NCBI GenBank assembly: GCA_025358645.1
Contig: JANYIW010000254.1
Location: forward strand, 1 to 38,453
Direction of reading: 5' to 3'
DNA from: Bacteroidales bacterium
GTDB taxonomy: Bacteria > Bacteroidota > Bacteroidia > Bacteroidales > VadinHA17
Length of the DNA stretch: 38,453 nucleotides
Positions 1 to 9,344 of this stretch are shown here, one piece after another; the first letter of the stretch is position 1, and the number at the start of each line of letters is the position of its first letter. Position numbers and translations under genes: made by a program. The notes under the pieces are model-generated. The model was not told the DNA's origin. It did no database searches and saw nothing but the letters and a program-made list of their open reading frames with translations.

Positions 1-646
1 TATGTTTCAACAACTCTTCAACCGCTACAAAAAGTACCGATTTACTGACCTGATTGCCATGAGCCCCATCTTTCCAGTGTCGGACCGGACTTATTGTAAA
101 AACTACCTGTAATTGAGGAAAGAGTGAATGAAGTTTGTCAAGCTGTGCTGTCCATAAAGTCACTATTTCTTGTACTGTCAGCATTTTAGTTTCAAATTGT
201 TCAGAGGGTATTTTATGGCAGTTTGAGACAATCAGTCCTGATTTCTTCAATTTATAAACCCTTGCTGTTCCAAGTGTAATAAATAAAAATCGGGTCTGTT
301 TTAAAAAGTCAAATGCCTCTTTAGACCTTCTGTTAATCTTTTCAAGTATTACTACCGGATCGTCAGATGAAAAATCAGTGTAGTGATAGAAACTAAGCCA
401 TGTACCATCATAAAGATGAAGATCATCAATGAAAAATTCTCTTTCTTTTGTTATAGTATCCAGAGTATTGCAAACTGAGGCCGGATTGAATACTGCTCCG
501 GCAGGATTAATCATTACCGGCATACGACCTATCTCCATTTGAGATCCGATAGAGGAGGCAAAACATGAGCCTATGAACATGACCTGATCGCTATAGGTGA
601 TTTTAACCGGTGATGGTTCAATAGTAAATGTGGTTCTTAGTTCCAT
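1..646 (-). CDS. GSCFA domain-containing protein (partial, C-terminus outside window)
   Basis: My translation of the reverse strand from ATG at 644-646 gives MELRTTFTIEPSPVKITYSDQVMFIGSCFASSIGSQMEIGRMPVMINPAGAVFNP...FTISPVRHWKDGAHGNQVSKS, open to the left edge. It contains the family-naming GSCFA motif and SPVRHxKDG. Absent from the ORF track because it has no stop in the window. Confidence 0.9.
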   Translation of the reverse strand, partial: MELRTTFTIEPSPVKITYSDQVMFIGSCFASSIGSQMEIGRMPVMINPAGAVFNPASVCNTLDTITKEREFFIDDLHLYDGTWLSFYHYTDFSSDDPVVILEKINRRSKEAFDFLKQTRFLFITLGTARVYKLKKSGLIVSNCHKIPSEQFETKMLTVQEIVTLWTAQLDKLHSLFPQLQVVFTISPVRHWKDGAHGNQVSKSVLFVAVEELLKH

Positions 647-667
647 GTCTCTTAAAGCTTTAACAAA

Positions 668-1495
668 TCAGGTCTGCTTCCTGTTTATCCAGTTCAATAT
701 ATATTTAAATACTTCGTCCCTGAATTGTTCATTATGTAACTCATGATAAGCTCCATCCCAGATTTTAAAGTCAACCATGTTTGTTTTTCCTGCAAATTCC
801 CGGCTACCCTCAGGGGAAGTAATCATATCATCACTCCCATGTATAATAAGTGTTGGAACTTTTAGTTCGGAAGCATGAGTAAGAGAATACTTTGCAGCGT
901 TCATTGCACCTGCAAAAAGGCTGACTGAAATTTTTCCATGAACAAGAGGATCTTTTTTGTAATTATCTACAATAGTCTTATCGTGAGATATATGATTTAC
1001 ATTTAATCCCGAAGACTGGATAAGTCCCGGAAGCACGTATTTCATTACAGAAGCCATCATTATTTTGATCTTCGGAGTTTCAAAAGAGAGTCGAAGCCAT
1101 GGAGAGGTGACTATTGCTCCTTCCACCTTTGGCTTTCTCCGTAAGAGATAGTCGAGGACTATGCCACCGCCCAGACTATGACCATAGATATAAACAGGGC
1201 ATCCCGGGAAAGTCTGATTGCAGCTTTTTAACAGGATATCAATCATCTCTCCAACAAGAGCGTAACTTTTTATATTACCTCGCCTTCCTTGTGATCGGCC
1301 ATGTCCGGGAAGATCTACGCCGAGAAAACCAATGCCCTCTTTTTTAAATAATTCTGCCCAGTATAAATATCGTTGAACATGTTCTCCAAGACCATGAACC
1401 AGGATTATTACTGCTTTTGTATTTTCGCCCGGGCTCTGAACCATCCCATTTAATATCTGTCCGTTGCTCAGCTTAATATTGAACTCCATACTCAA
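668..1495 (-). CDS. alpha/beta hydrolase (monoacylglycerol lipase-like, serine aminopeptidase S33 type)
   Basis: VHGLGEHVQRY, GVDLPGHGRSQG, nucleophile elbow YGHSLGG, late HGSDD and AYHELHNE motifs. Confidence 0.88.
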   Translation of the reverse strand: MSMEFNIKLSNGQILNGMVQSPGENTKAVIILVHGLGEHVQRYLYWAELFKKEGIGFLGVDLPGHGRSQGRRGNIKSYALVGEMIDILLKSCNQTFPGCPVYIYGHSLGGGIVLDYLLRRKPKVEGAIVTSPWLRLSFETPKIKIMMASVMKYVLPGLIQSSGLNVNHISHDKTIVDNYKKDPLVHGKISVSLFAGAMNAAKYSLTHASELKVPTLIIHGSDDMITSPEGSREFAGKTNMVDFKIWDGAYHELHNEQFRDEVFKYILNWINRKQT

Positions 1496-1551
1496 TTTTT
1501 TTTAAAAATACTAAAGTTGATCAAATAATCCATATATGCTCAATACTGAAT

Positions 1552-1591
1552 TTTAATTTATCCTTAATCAAACCTTAATCCCTTCTTAATC
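1552..1591 (+). promoter_or_regulatory. Array of CTTAATC direct repeats at 11-bp period (candidate OmpR/PhoB-family response-regulator site)
   Basis: CTTAATC at 1563-1569, 1574-1580 and 1585-1591, plus degenerate TTTAATT at 1552-1558, all in 11-bp register. A TAAATTTG (-7-like) box follows at 1612-1619. Confidence 0.55.
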
Positions 1592-1821
1592 CCACCTCTT
1601 TTATTAATATTTAAATTTGTGTCAGATCAGTTTTTAATTAATAATAATTGTTTATGTCATCAAACCTAATTAGTAAAAAGTAACGAATATCTTAATATTT
1701 TAATTTATATAACATTTAGAACAGGATAAGCATTTCGATTATATTTAACTGAATATCAATATTATACAAATGCTCTTTATTTATAAACCAGATAGAATAT
1801 TACGATTTTAAGATATTAAGA

Positions 1822-1853
1822 TTTGCATATCTTTATTTATCTGTATAAATTTG
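1822..1853 (+). promoter_or_regulatory. Bacteroidetes-type promoter of the ECF sigma gene
   Basis: TTTG (1822-1825), 20 nt, TAAATTTG (1846-1853), matching the TTTG / TAnnTTTG consensus. Located 25 nt upstream of the ATG at 1879. Confidence 0.65.
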
Positions 1854-1878
1854 TTTCAACAATAAAAACCGAAGCGTT

Positions 1879-2385
1879 ATGACACAGTATGACTTTAATA
1901 ATAGCCTGATAGAAATGAAGACAAATCTTCAAAGATTTGCGATGAGCCTCACCTCCGATCGTGACAGCGCTCTGGATCTGGTACAGGATACTTATCTTAA
2001 AGCTATAACTTATAAAGATAAATTCGTCGATTACACCAATCTCAAAGCCTGGGTATTTACAATAATGAAAAATACTTTCATTAATAACTACAGGCGTAAT
2101 GTTAAGGAGAATACAATTATTGATGGGACACAGGATCTCTATTATATAAATCAGCCACACGACAAAGGCTTCATTTCGCCCGAGTCGAAATATGCAGAAG
2201 GTGAAATCGAAAATGCAATAAATTCCTTAAGTAATGAATTCAGGATCCCATTCAGGATGCATTTAGAAGGCTTTAAATATAAGGAGATTGCTGATGAGCT
2301 TGGACTAAAAATAGGAACAGTCAAAAGCAGAATCTTTTTTACACGTCAGAAATTAATGCTGATGTTAAAGGATTATAGCAGATAG
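1879..2385 (+). CDS. RNA polymerase sigma factor, sigma-70/ECF family
   Basis: Region 2 (ALDLVQDTYLKAITYKDKF...LKAWVFTIMKNTFINNYRR) and region 4 (FRIPFRMHLEGFKYKEIADELGLKIGTVKSRIFFTRQKL). Confidence 0.93.
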   Translation: MTQYDFNNSLIEMKTNLQRFAMSLTSDRDSALDLVQDTYLKAITYKDKFVDYTNLKAWVFTIMKNTFINNYRRNVKENTIIDGTQDLYYINQPHDKGFISPESKYAEGEIENAINSLSNEFRIPFRMHLEGFKYKEIADELGLKIGTVKSRIFFTRQKLMLMLKDYSR

Positions 2386-2426
2386 GATTATTTTTCAGAT
2401 AAGTAGTTAGGTAGATTAGGATTAAG

Positions 2427-2453
2427 AAGGACTGAGCAATTCAGTCCTTTTTT
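2427..2453 (+). terminator. Rho-independent terminator after the ECF sigma gene
   Basis: Perfect 9-bp stem AAGGACTGA-GCAAT-TCAGTCCTT followed by TTTT. Confidence 0.85.
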
Positions 2454-2477
2454 ATTACTCTCACAATCACCCCGGCC

Positions 2478-3413
2478 CTATACTGAGGCAGCTTCAATAT
2501 TATCCATAAATCTGCAATAGGTTCTTCTCCCGATCACAGATTCCTCAAAAAGTTTCTTATAATCTTTCCTTGAAAGGTTTTTCCAGTTTTCAGCTGTCAT
2601 GAGCCCGACTTCCGCCGGGAGTTCAAATTCAGGAGTTTTATGAGGTTTTGAACTTTTATTCCATGGACATACTTCCTGACATTTATCACAACCAAAAACT
2701 CTCCCTTCCGATTTTACAGCCAGATCAACCGGAATCGGAGCTTTGGATTCAATAGTAAGATAAGCTAAGCACTTTCGGGTATTAATTGTTCTGTTATTGT
2801 TGATAGCTCCGGTAGGACATGAATCGATACATAACGTACAGGTTCCACAACTATCCTCCTCTGCAGGCTGATCATAATCAAAGTCAATATTAATAACGAT
2901 GACTCCCAGAAAGAAAAATGAGCCTATTTTCCTGTTTATCAATATTGAATGCTTACCAGGCCATCCCAAACCTGCTTCCCTGCCCCAGGCTTTTTCGAGA
3001 AGTGGTGCGGAATCAACATAAGATCTTCCTACAGCCTCAGGATGAATGCTTTTTATAAAGTCACGGATCTTATTGAGCTTTTCTCTGATAACATCGTGAT
3101 AATTAGCTCCATAAGCATATCGGGAAATCATAGGGATACCATTGCCTCCCTGTTTTTTCTCGGTATAATAATTTAACCCCGTAACTATAATTGATTTTGC
3201 ACCGGGAAAAAGAATCCGGGGGTCAAGTCTTTTTTCAATATTCTGACCCAGGTAGGTCATATCGCCATTCATACCTGTATAAGCCCATTTTGTTAAGATA
3301 TCTCTATGCTCATCGAGCGATCTTGCCCGGGCGATGCCACAGAGATCAAAGCCAATTTCTGCGGCATATTCTTTTATTAGCGTGGAAGAGGATTTATCAA
3401 CTAAAGTAGTCAT
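2478..3413 (-). CDS. queG: tRNA epoxyqueuosine(34) reductase QueG
   Basis: GFDLCGIARA N-terminus, CGTCTLCIDSCPTGAI and GCDKCQEVCPWN 2x4Fe-4S motifs. Confidence 0.94.
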   Translation of the reverse strand: MTTLVDKSSSTLIKEYAAEIGFDLCGIARARSLDEHRDILTKWAYTGMNGDMTYLGQNIEKRLDPRILFPGAKSIIVTGLNYYTEKKQGGNGIPMISRYAYGANYHDVIREKLNKIRDFIKSIHPEAVGRSYVDSAPLLEKAWGREAGLGWPGKHSILINRKIGSFFFLGVIVINIDFDYDQPAEEDSCGTCTLCIDSCPTGAINNNRTINTRKCLAYLTIESKAPIPVDLAVKSEGRVFGCDKCQEVCPWNKSSKPHKTPEFELPAEVGLMTAENWKNLSRKDYKKLFEESVIGRRTYCRFMDNIEAASV

Positions 3414-3424
3414 ATAAAATGAGT

Positions 3425-3745
3425 TTAGAGAAATCCAAGTTCAAGTTTAGCTTCATCGCTGAGCATACTCCTGTCCCATGGCGGATTGAATGTGAGTTTA
3501 AGATCACAATCTTTCACTCCTTTTGTACCACCCACCTTATATTTTACCTCCTCAAGCAACTCCTCTGCCATTGGGCAATTCGGCGCAGTCAGTGTCATAG
3601 TTATGTGTGCAATATGCTCATCATCGACATTGATATCATAGATTAATCCCAGATCATAAATATTCACTGGCATTTCCGGATCATAAATACCCTTTAGAAT
3701 TTCTCCAATCCTGGTTTCAATTTCCAATTGCTCATTCGGATCCAT
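3425..3745 (-). CDS. DUF59/MIP18-family Fe-S assembly protein (SufT-like)
   Basis: GIYDPEMPVNIYDLGLIYDI...MTLTAPNCPMAEELLEEVK; embedded in the suf cluster. Confidence 0.9.
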   Translation of the reverse strand: MDPNEQLEIETRIGEILKGIYDPEMPVNIYDLGLIYDINVDDEHIAHITMTLTAPNCPMAEELLEEVKYKVGGTKGVKDCDLKLTFNPPWDRSMLSDEAKLELGFL

Positions 3746-3754
3746 AATGTAAAT

Positions 3755-4177
3755 TTACTTATTTTTTGCATTAAATGCCATCGCGTAAAGCTTCATCTGA
3801 CGTACCATTGAAAGCAATCCATTGGAACGGGTCGGAGAGAGGTTTTGCCTGAGTCCAATTTTATCTATAAAGTACAGATCGGTAGCTATTATTTCATCCG
3901 GAGTCCGGTTTGTCATTACTTTAATCAGAAGAGCTACAATTCCTCTTGTTATTATGGCATCGCTATCGGCGGTAAATGATATCAGTTTGCCATCATAAAC
4001 CGGATGGAGCCAAACCTTTGACTGACATCCCTCAATAAGAAAATCTTTTACTTTGTACTTCGGATCGATAACAGGCAAATCCTTCCCCAGATCGATCAGC
4101 AGGTTGTACTTATCCATCCAGTCGTCGAATAAAGAAAACTCCTCAATAATATTATCCTGTACTTCTTTAATTGTCAT
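3755..4177 (-). CDS. sufE: SufE family cysteine desulfuration protein
   Basis: NLLIDLGKDLP...FLIEGCQSKVWL...SDAIITRGIVALLIKV; adjacent to sufS. Confidence 0.92.
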   Translation of the reverse strand: MTIKEVQDNIIEEFSLFDDWMDKYNLLIDLGKDLPVIDPKYKVKDFLIEGCQSKVWLHPVYDGKLISFTADSDAIITRGIVALLIKVMTNRTPDEIIATDLYFIDKIGLRQNLSPTRSNGLLSMVRQMKLYAMAFNAKNK

Positions 4178-4186
4178 ATTATTTAT

Positions 4187-5404
4187 TTAGGCAAACATGC
4201 TTTTCACTTTTTCAATCCCATCAGCAAGAGTGTCAATTTCCTCTTTTGTATTATAGAAACAGAGGGAAGCCCGCACTGTTCCATCAATTCCAAAACGATC
4301 CATTACCGGTTGCGCACAATGAGTTCCGGTTCTGACAGCAATTCCCATTTTATCCAGAATCATACCTGTGTCATACTGGTGTATATCTTTAATATGAAAC
4401 GAAATAGTAGAAATCTTCTTTTCGGAATTCCCGTATATTTCTAATCCTTTTATTGTTGATAATCTTCCGGTTGCATAAATAAGAAGTTCTTTCTCCCTTA
4501 TTGCAATGTCCTCCCTGCCGATAACTGAAACATAATCGAGTGCGCTGGCCAGTCCTATCGCAGCTGGATAGTTCATTGTGCCTGCTTCAAATTTAAAAGG
4601 GAGTTCGTTATATGTAGTTTTTTCAAAAGTAACTTTATCCACCATATCGCCACCGCCCTGAAATGGAGGCATTTCTGAGAGCCATTTCTCTTTGCCATAT
4701 AACACACCAATTCCCGCCGGGCCATAAATCTTATGCCCTGAGAAAACATAAAAATCACAGTCCATTTCTTTCAGATCAACAATTCCATGTTGAATTCCCT
4801 GGGCGCCATCGATAAGTACCGGAATATTTATTGAATGAGCGGCTGTTATTATCTCTTTTAGCGGGAGAATTGTTCCAAGGGCATTGGATGCCTGAGTGAC
4901 AGATACCAGTCTGGTCCTGGATGACAGGAGTTTGTAGTATTCATCAAGCATTACTTCGCCATTGTCGTTTATAGGGATTATACGTAATACAGCGCCTCTC
5001 CTCTCGCACATCATCTGCCAGGGTACGATATTAGCATGGTGCTCAAGACGACTTAGGATTATCTCATCACCGGCCTTAATATATCGTTCACCGAAGGAGA
5101 ATGCAATTCCATTTATTGAACCTGTAGTCCCTGAAGTAAATACTACTTCTTCTCTTTTGTCTGCGTTTATGAAAGCCCTGACCTTTTCTCGTGCATTCTC
5201 GTAAGCCTCAGAAGACATGTCGCTTAAAAAGTGCACACCCCTGTGAATATTGCCATTGTACGACTTATATACCTCATCTACAGCATCAAGTACACAGTTT
5301 GGTTTCTGAGTGGTAGCCCCATTATCAAAATAAACAAGTGGTTTACCATAAACCTTCCGGCTGAGGATTGGAAAATCTGCTCTTATTTCATTTATTTCTT
5401 TCAT
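4187..5404 (-). CDS. sufS: SufS-type cysteine desulfurase
   Basis: VYFDNGATTQKP, NIHRGVHFLS, FSGHKIYGPAGIGVLYGK, RTGTHCAQPVM active-site segments. Confidence 0.96.
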   Translation of the reverse strand: MKEINEIRADFPILSRKVYGKPLVYFDNGATTQKPNCVLDAVDEVYKSYNGNIHRGVHFLSDMSSEAYENAREKVRAFINADKREEVVFTSGTTGSINGIAFSFGERYIKAGDEIILSRLEHHANIVPWQMMCERRGAVLRIIPINDNGEVMLDEYYKLLSSRTRLVSVTQASNALGTILPLKEIITAAHSINIPVLIDGAQGIQHGIVDLKEMDCDFYVFSGHKIYGPAGIGVLYGKEKWLSEMPPFQGGGDMVDKVTFEKTTYNELPFKFEAGTMNYPAAIGLASALDYVSVIGREDIAIREKELLIYATGRLSTIKGLEIYGNSEKKISTISFHIKDIHQYDTGMILDKMGIAVRTGTHCAQPVMDRFGIDGTVRASLCFYNTKEEIDTLADGIEKVKSMFA

Positions 5405-5416
5405 AAGATTATCAGT

Positions 5417-6775
5417 TTATCCGCATTTTACCATACAACTTGCACATCTCGAAAGTTCTCCTTTCAGCCTTTGCATAACAAGGTTGTCCATCCTCTCACG
5501 AAGTGGTTCAATCTTAATATTTTGTATAACTTCATGAGCGAATCCGAACATAAGCATAAGCCTGGCCTCACGTTTATTTATCCCTCGCGACTGCAAATAA
5601 AACAGAGCATCATCGTTAAGCTGACCGATAGTTGCACCATGACTGCATTTTACATCATCAGCATATATCTCGAGTTGCGGTTTAGTATCCATTTTTGCAT
5701 CATCAGTAAGAAGGATGTTGTTATTCCTCTGGTAAGCAAGAGTACCCTGAGCATCCGGGCGGACGAAAATACGTCCATTAAAAGCTCCTGTCGACATATC
5801 ATCAAGAACTCCCTTAAACAACTGGTTACTTGTGCAATGAGGAAAAGCATGATCTACATTCACAAAATTATCGATATGCTGCCATTTATCACCCAGGAAC
5901 AAACCGTACGAATAGCTCTCTGCACCTTCACCTCCCAGGTAATGATAGGTACTGTTTCGTATAAGACCACCATGAAGGGTAATATTATTTGAAGAGGTGA
6001 CACTGTTCTTCTCCTGATGAATAAATGTATTGGTTATTTTACATGCATTATTATGTTCATTCTGTACTCTTATTATATCGAAATGAGCATTTTCACCCAC
6101 AAATACTTCTGTCACGGCATTTGTTAGAAATTTCTGCGGTGAAAGTGTGTGGTCGCAGATTATTATAGAGAAATTCGAATTTTTTTCTGCTATTATAAGA
6201 TTTCTGTGCTGATTGAACATATCGTCGTCAGATTGAACCAGGTTTACAACCTGAACAGGTTTGGTCAGAGTCACCCCTTCGGGGATATAAATAAAGACAC
6301 CATCCGAAGCCATTGCGGTATTAAGATGTATCAAACCGTCGGTTTCACTCTTTGCATACTTTCCAAAATGCTGTTCAAACTTGTCTGGAAATTTTATTGC
6401 AGCTTCGTTGAGACTACCAATCCATACACCGCCTGGCAATTGACGGAGTTTCTCGTTTAATGTAGGATAAAATCCATTCAATAAGACTACCCCATAAGTA
6501 TCAAGATCAGTTACCTCACAACGAAACTTCTCCGCCTTGATAAAATCAGAAGGGACAGGCATGAAATAGTTCTCGTAATCGTGGTTAAAAAAGATGTCGA
6601 GATTGGTGTATTTATAGGCTTCATTCTTCTTTGAAGGGATTCCCAATTCACTGAATTTTTCAAATGAGGAAGCCCGGAAAGTATTAATAAAGGGAGCGGA
6701 TATACTGGAAATCTTATCAATATTATCTTTATAAAGTCCGAGATATTTTTCTGTTATTTCAGATTTTCCGTTCAT
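5417..6775 (-). CDS. sufD: Fe-S cluster assembly protein SufD
   Basis: SufBD core: NNILLTDDAKMDTKPQLEIYADDVKCSHGATIGQLNDDALFYLQSRGI. Confidence 0.95.
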   Translation of the reverse strand: MNGKSEITEKYLGLYKDNIDKISSISAPFINTFRASSFEKFSELGIPSKKNEAYKYTNLDIFFNHDYENYFMPVPSDFIKAEKFRCEVTDLDTYGVVLLNGFYPTLNEKLRQLPGGVWIGSLNEAAIKFPDKFEQHFGKYAKSETDGLIHLNTAMASDGVFIYIPEGVTLTKPVQVVNLVQSDDDMFNQHRNLIIAEKNSNFSIIICDHTLSPQKFLTNAVTEVFVGENAHFDIIRVQNEHNNACKITNTFIHQEKNSVTSSNNITLHGGLIRNSTYHYLGGEGAESYSYGLFLGDKWQHIDNFVNVDHAFPHCTSNQLFKGVLDDMSTGAFNGRIFVRPDAQGTLAYQRNNNILLTDDAKMDTKPQLEIYADDVKCSHGATIGQLNDDALFYLQSRGINKREARLMLMFGFAHEVIQNIKIEPLRERMDNLVMQRLKGELSRCASCMVKCG

Positions 6776-7536
6776 GATGCTGCATTATTTTCAATCTCTT
6801 TTTTGATCCAGTCGTATCCTTTTTCTTCCAGTTCAAGGGCAAGTTCTTTACCTGCAGTTTTTACAATCCTTCCATCATAAAGAACATGAACCACATCCGG
6901 TACTATATAATCGAGAAGCCTCTGATAATGAGTTATTACAATGAAAGAATTATCAGGGCGTTTAAGTTTGTTTACTCCATTAGCGACAATACGCAAAGCA
7001 TCTATATCGAGTCCGGAATCTGTTTCATCAAGGATAGCAAGTTTTGGCTCCAGCATTGCCATTTGAAAAATCTCATTTTTCTTCTTTTCACCACCGGAAT
7101 ATCCCTCATTTACAGACCTGTTAGCAAGTTTTGAATCGATCTCCACAAGTTCTTTCTTATCTCGCATCATTTTAAGAAAATCAGATGCTGACAGAGGATC
7201 AAGACCTTTATGCTTACGATGTTCATTAACAGCAGTTTTCATGAAGTTTACCATACTCACCCCTGGAATTTCAATGGGATACTGAAATCCCAGGAATATT
7301 CCTTCTTTTGCTCTGTCTTCCGGCGCCATTTCCAGAAGATTTTTTCCTAAATATGTAACTGTTCCTTCGGTTATCTCCACAAATTCCCTGCCGGCCAGAA
7401 CTGCTGCAAGAGTGCTCTTTCCTGATCCGTTGGGTCCCATTATTGCATGGATCTCACCTGGTTTAACATCAAGACTTATTCCTTTTAAAATACTCTTACC
7501 TCCGATTGAGGCTTTTAAATTATTAATAATCAACAT
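6772..7536 (-). CDS. sufC: Fe-S cluster assembly ATPase SufC
   Basis: Walker A GPNGSGKS, VNEGYSGGEKKKNEIFQ signature, LAILDETDSGLDIDALR. Overlaps the sufD start by 4 bp. Confidence 0.96.
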   Translation of the reverse strand: MLIINNLKASIGGKSILKGISLDVKPGEIHAIMGPNGSGKSTLAAVLAGREFVEITEGTVTYLGKNLLEMAPEDRAKEGIFLGFQYPIEIPGVSMVNFMKTAVNEHRKHKGLDPLSASDFLKMMRDKKELVEIDSKLANRSVNEGYSGGEKKKNEIFQMAMLEPKLAILDETDSGLDIDALRIVANGVNKLKRPDNSFIVITHYQRLLDYIVPDVVHVLYDGRIVKTAGKELALELEEKGYDWIKKEIENNAAS

Positions 7537-7563
7537 AATAATATACTTGTAAAAAAATTTATT

Positions 7564-9012
7564 CTAACCTACGCTGCCTTCAAGGCTTATCTGGAGAAGC
7601 TTTTGGGCTTCAACAGCAAATTCCATTGGCAGTTTATTAATTACCTCCCGGGCATATCCATTAACAATAAGTCCTATTGCATCTTCAGTTGAAATACCCC
7701 TCTGATTGCAATAAAAAATCTGATCCTCACCAATTTTGGAAGTTGTTGCTTCGTGCTCAACAATAGCGGTTGAATTATCTACCTCCAGGTAAGGAAAGGT
7801 ATGAGCTCCGCATTTATCTCCAAGTAACAGGGAATCGCATTGCGAATAATTTCTCGCGTTTGATGCATTTTTTAAAACCTTAACAAGTCCCCTGTAGCTG
7901 TTCTGACCATGACCGGCAGAGATCCCTTTTGAGACAATTGTGCTCTTTGTATTTTTACCTATATGAGTCATTTTAGTCCCGGTGTCAGCCTGTTGGTAAT
8001 TGTTTGTAACAGCAACCGAATAAAACTCACCTGTGGAATTATCTCCCCGTAAAATACATGAAGGATATTTCCAGGTTATTGCCGATCCGGTTTCTATCTG
8101 GGTCCAGGAAATTTTTGAACTTTCTCCTTTGCACATTCCCCGTTTAGTTACGAAATTGAAAACTCCGCCTCTTCCTTCCTTATCGCCAGGATACCAATTC
8201 TGAACTGTGGAGTATTTCACCTCGGCATTTTTTTCAGCGACTATTTCTACGATGGCTGCATGGAGCTGATTTTCGTCCCTTGATGGAGCAGTACATCCTT
8301 CAAGATAGCTAACATAGCTTTCTTCATCTGCAATTAAAAGTGTTCGCTCAAACTGACCGGTATTTGCCGAGTTGATCCTGAAATATGTTGAAAGTTCCAT
8401 AGGACACCTTATCCCTTTAGGAATATAACAGAATGAACCATCGCTGAACACTGCTGAGTTAAGTGTTGCAAAAAAATTATCTGTATAAGGAACTACCGAA
8501 CCCATATATCTTTTTACAAGGTCGGGATACTCTTTTACGGCATCACTGAATGAACAGAAGATTATTCCCATTTCAGCCAGTGTTTCCTTGAAAGTCGTTT
8601 TGACCGAGACACTGTCAATAACTGCATCAACAGCTACCCCCGCAAGATGCTTTTGCTCTTGTAAAGGGATCCCCAGCTTGTCAAATGTTCTTTTTAGTTC
8701 GGGGTCAATATCGTCAATACTTCCAGTATTCTTTCTTTCTTTCGGAGCAGCATAAAAAATAATTTCCTGATAATTAATCGGCGCTATCTTAAGATTTGGC
8801 CATGTTGGCATTTTCATTGTCAGCCAATGGCGATAAGATTTCAATCTGAAATCGAGTAACCACTGCGGTTCATTCTTCTTAGCAGAAATAATTCTTACCA
8901 CTTCCTCACTCAGACCTTTCGGGATCCTGTCCATTTCGATATCGGAATAGAATCCATATTTATATTCGCCTGTAGTTACATCACTTAATATTTTATCCTG
9001 ATCTTTTTCCAT
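7564..9012 (-). CDS. sufB: Fe-S cluster assembly protein SufB
   Basis: [78 protein letters not shown]. Confidence 0.97.
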   Translation of the reverse strand: MEKDQDKILSDVTTGEYKYGFYSDIEMDRIPKGLSEEVVRIISAKKNEPQWLLDFRLKSYRHWLTMKMPTWPNLKIAPINYQEIIFYAAPKERKNTGSIDDIDPELKRTFDKLGIPLQEQKHLAGVAVDAVIDSVSVKTTFKETLAEMGIIFCSFSDAVKEYPDLVKRYMGSVVPYTDNFFATLNSAVFSDGSFCYIPKGIRCPMELSTYFRINSANTGQFERTLLIADEESYVSYLEGCTAPSRDENQLHAAIVEIVAEKNAEVKYSTVQNWYPGDKEGRGGVFNFVTKRGMCKGESSKISWTQIETGSAITWKYPSCILRGDNSTGEFYSVAVTNNYQQADTGTKMTHIGKNTKSTIVSKGISAGHGQNSYRGLVKVLKNASNARNYSQCDSLLLGDKCGAHTFPYLEVDNSTAIVEHEATTSKIGEDQIFYCNQRGISTEDAIGLIVNGYAREVINKLPMEFAVEAQKLLQISLEGSVG

Positions 9013-9087
9013 CTTAATAATTATCGAGTCATTAACATGTTAACAAAAAAACCCACTTCCATTTATTCTATCAGTTGATTTTTTTCG

Positions 9088-9152
9088 TTTACCCCGGCCC
9101 CAAGGGGAGCGAAAAAATCACAATTAAGCCCCCTTGGGGGTTTGGGGGTAAA
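9088..9152. repeat. GC-rich imperfect inverted repeat upstream of sufB
   Basis: Left arm TTTACCCCGGCCCCAAGGGG (9088-9107) and right arm CCCCTTGGGGGTTTGGGGGTAAA (9130-9152); reverse complement of the right arm is TTTACCCCCAAACCCCCAAGGGG. Sits in AT-rich intergenic DNA. Confidence 0.75.
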
Positions 9153-9344
9153 AAACAGCTATCAATAACTATTCCGTTAATTGTATTTAATCTAAATAAA
9201 CATACAAAAATATAAAAAAATAGGATTAGAAGAAGAATTCTACGGTAAATCTGCACAGATTATGAGATGAAGAGATTCTGAGACATCTCAAGTGAGTCGT
9301 GAGTCGTCTGTAGTATCAGACTAAGAGAGGAAGTTACGCAATGG

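Noticed and set aside
1837-2160. 107-aa minus-strand ORF over the ECF sigma gene
   Set aside because: Antisense shadow of a clear sigma-70 family CDS.
2467-2482. CACCCCGGCCCT resembling the suf-leader repeat arm
   Set aside because: Too short and lacks the CCCCAAGGGG core and the second arm, so not counted as another copy.
5231-5992. 253-aa plus-strand ORF
   Set aside because: Entirely antisense to sufS/sufD, which have strong family motifs; composition is the reverse-strand shadow of coding DNA and shows no recognisable domain.
9240-9330. GTGAGTCGTGAGTCGT short repeat upstream of sufB
   Set aside because: Only two 8-bp units with no flanking structure; not distinguishable from chance.
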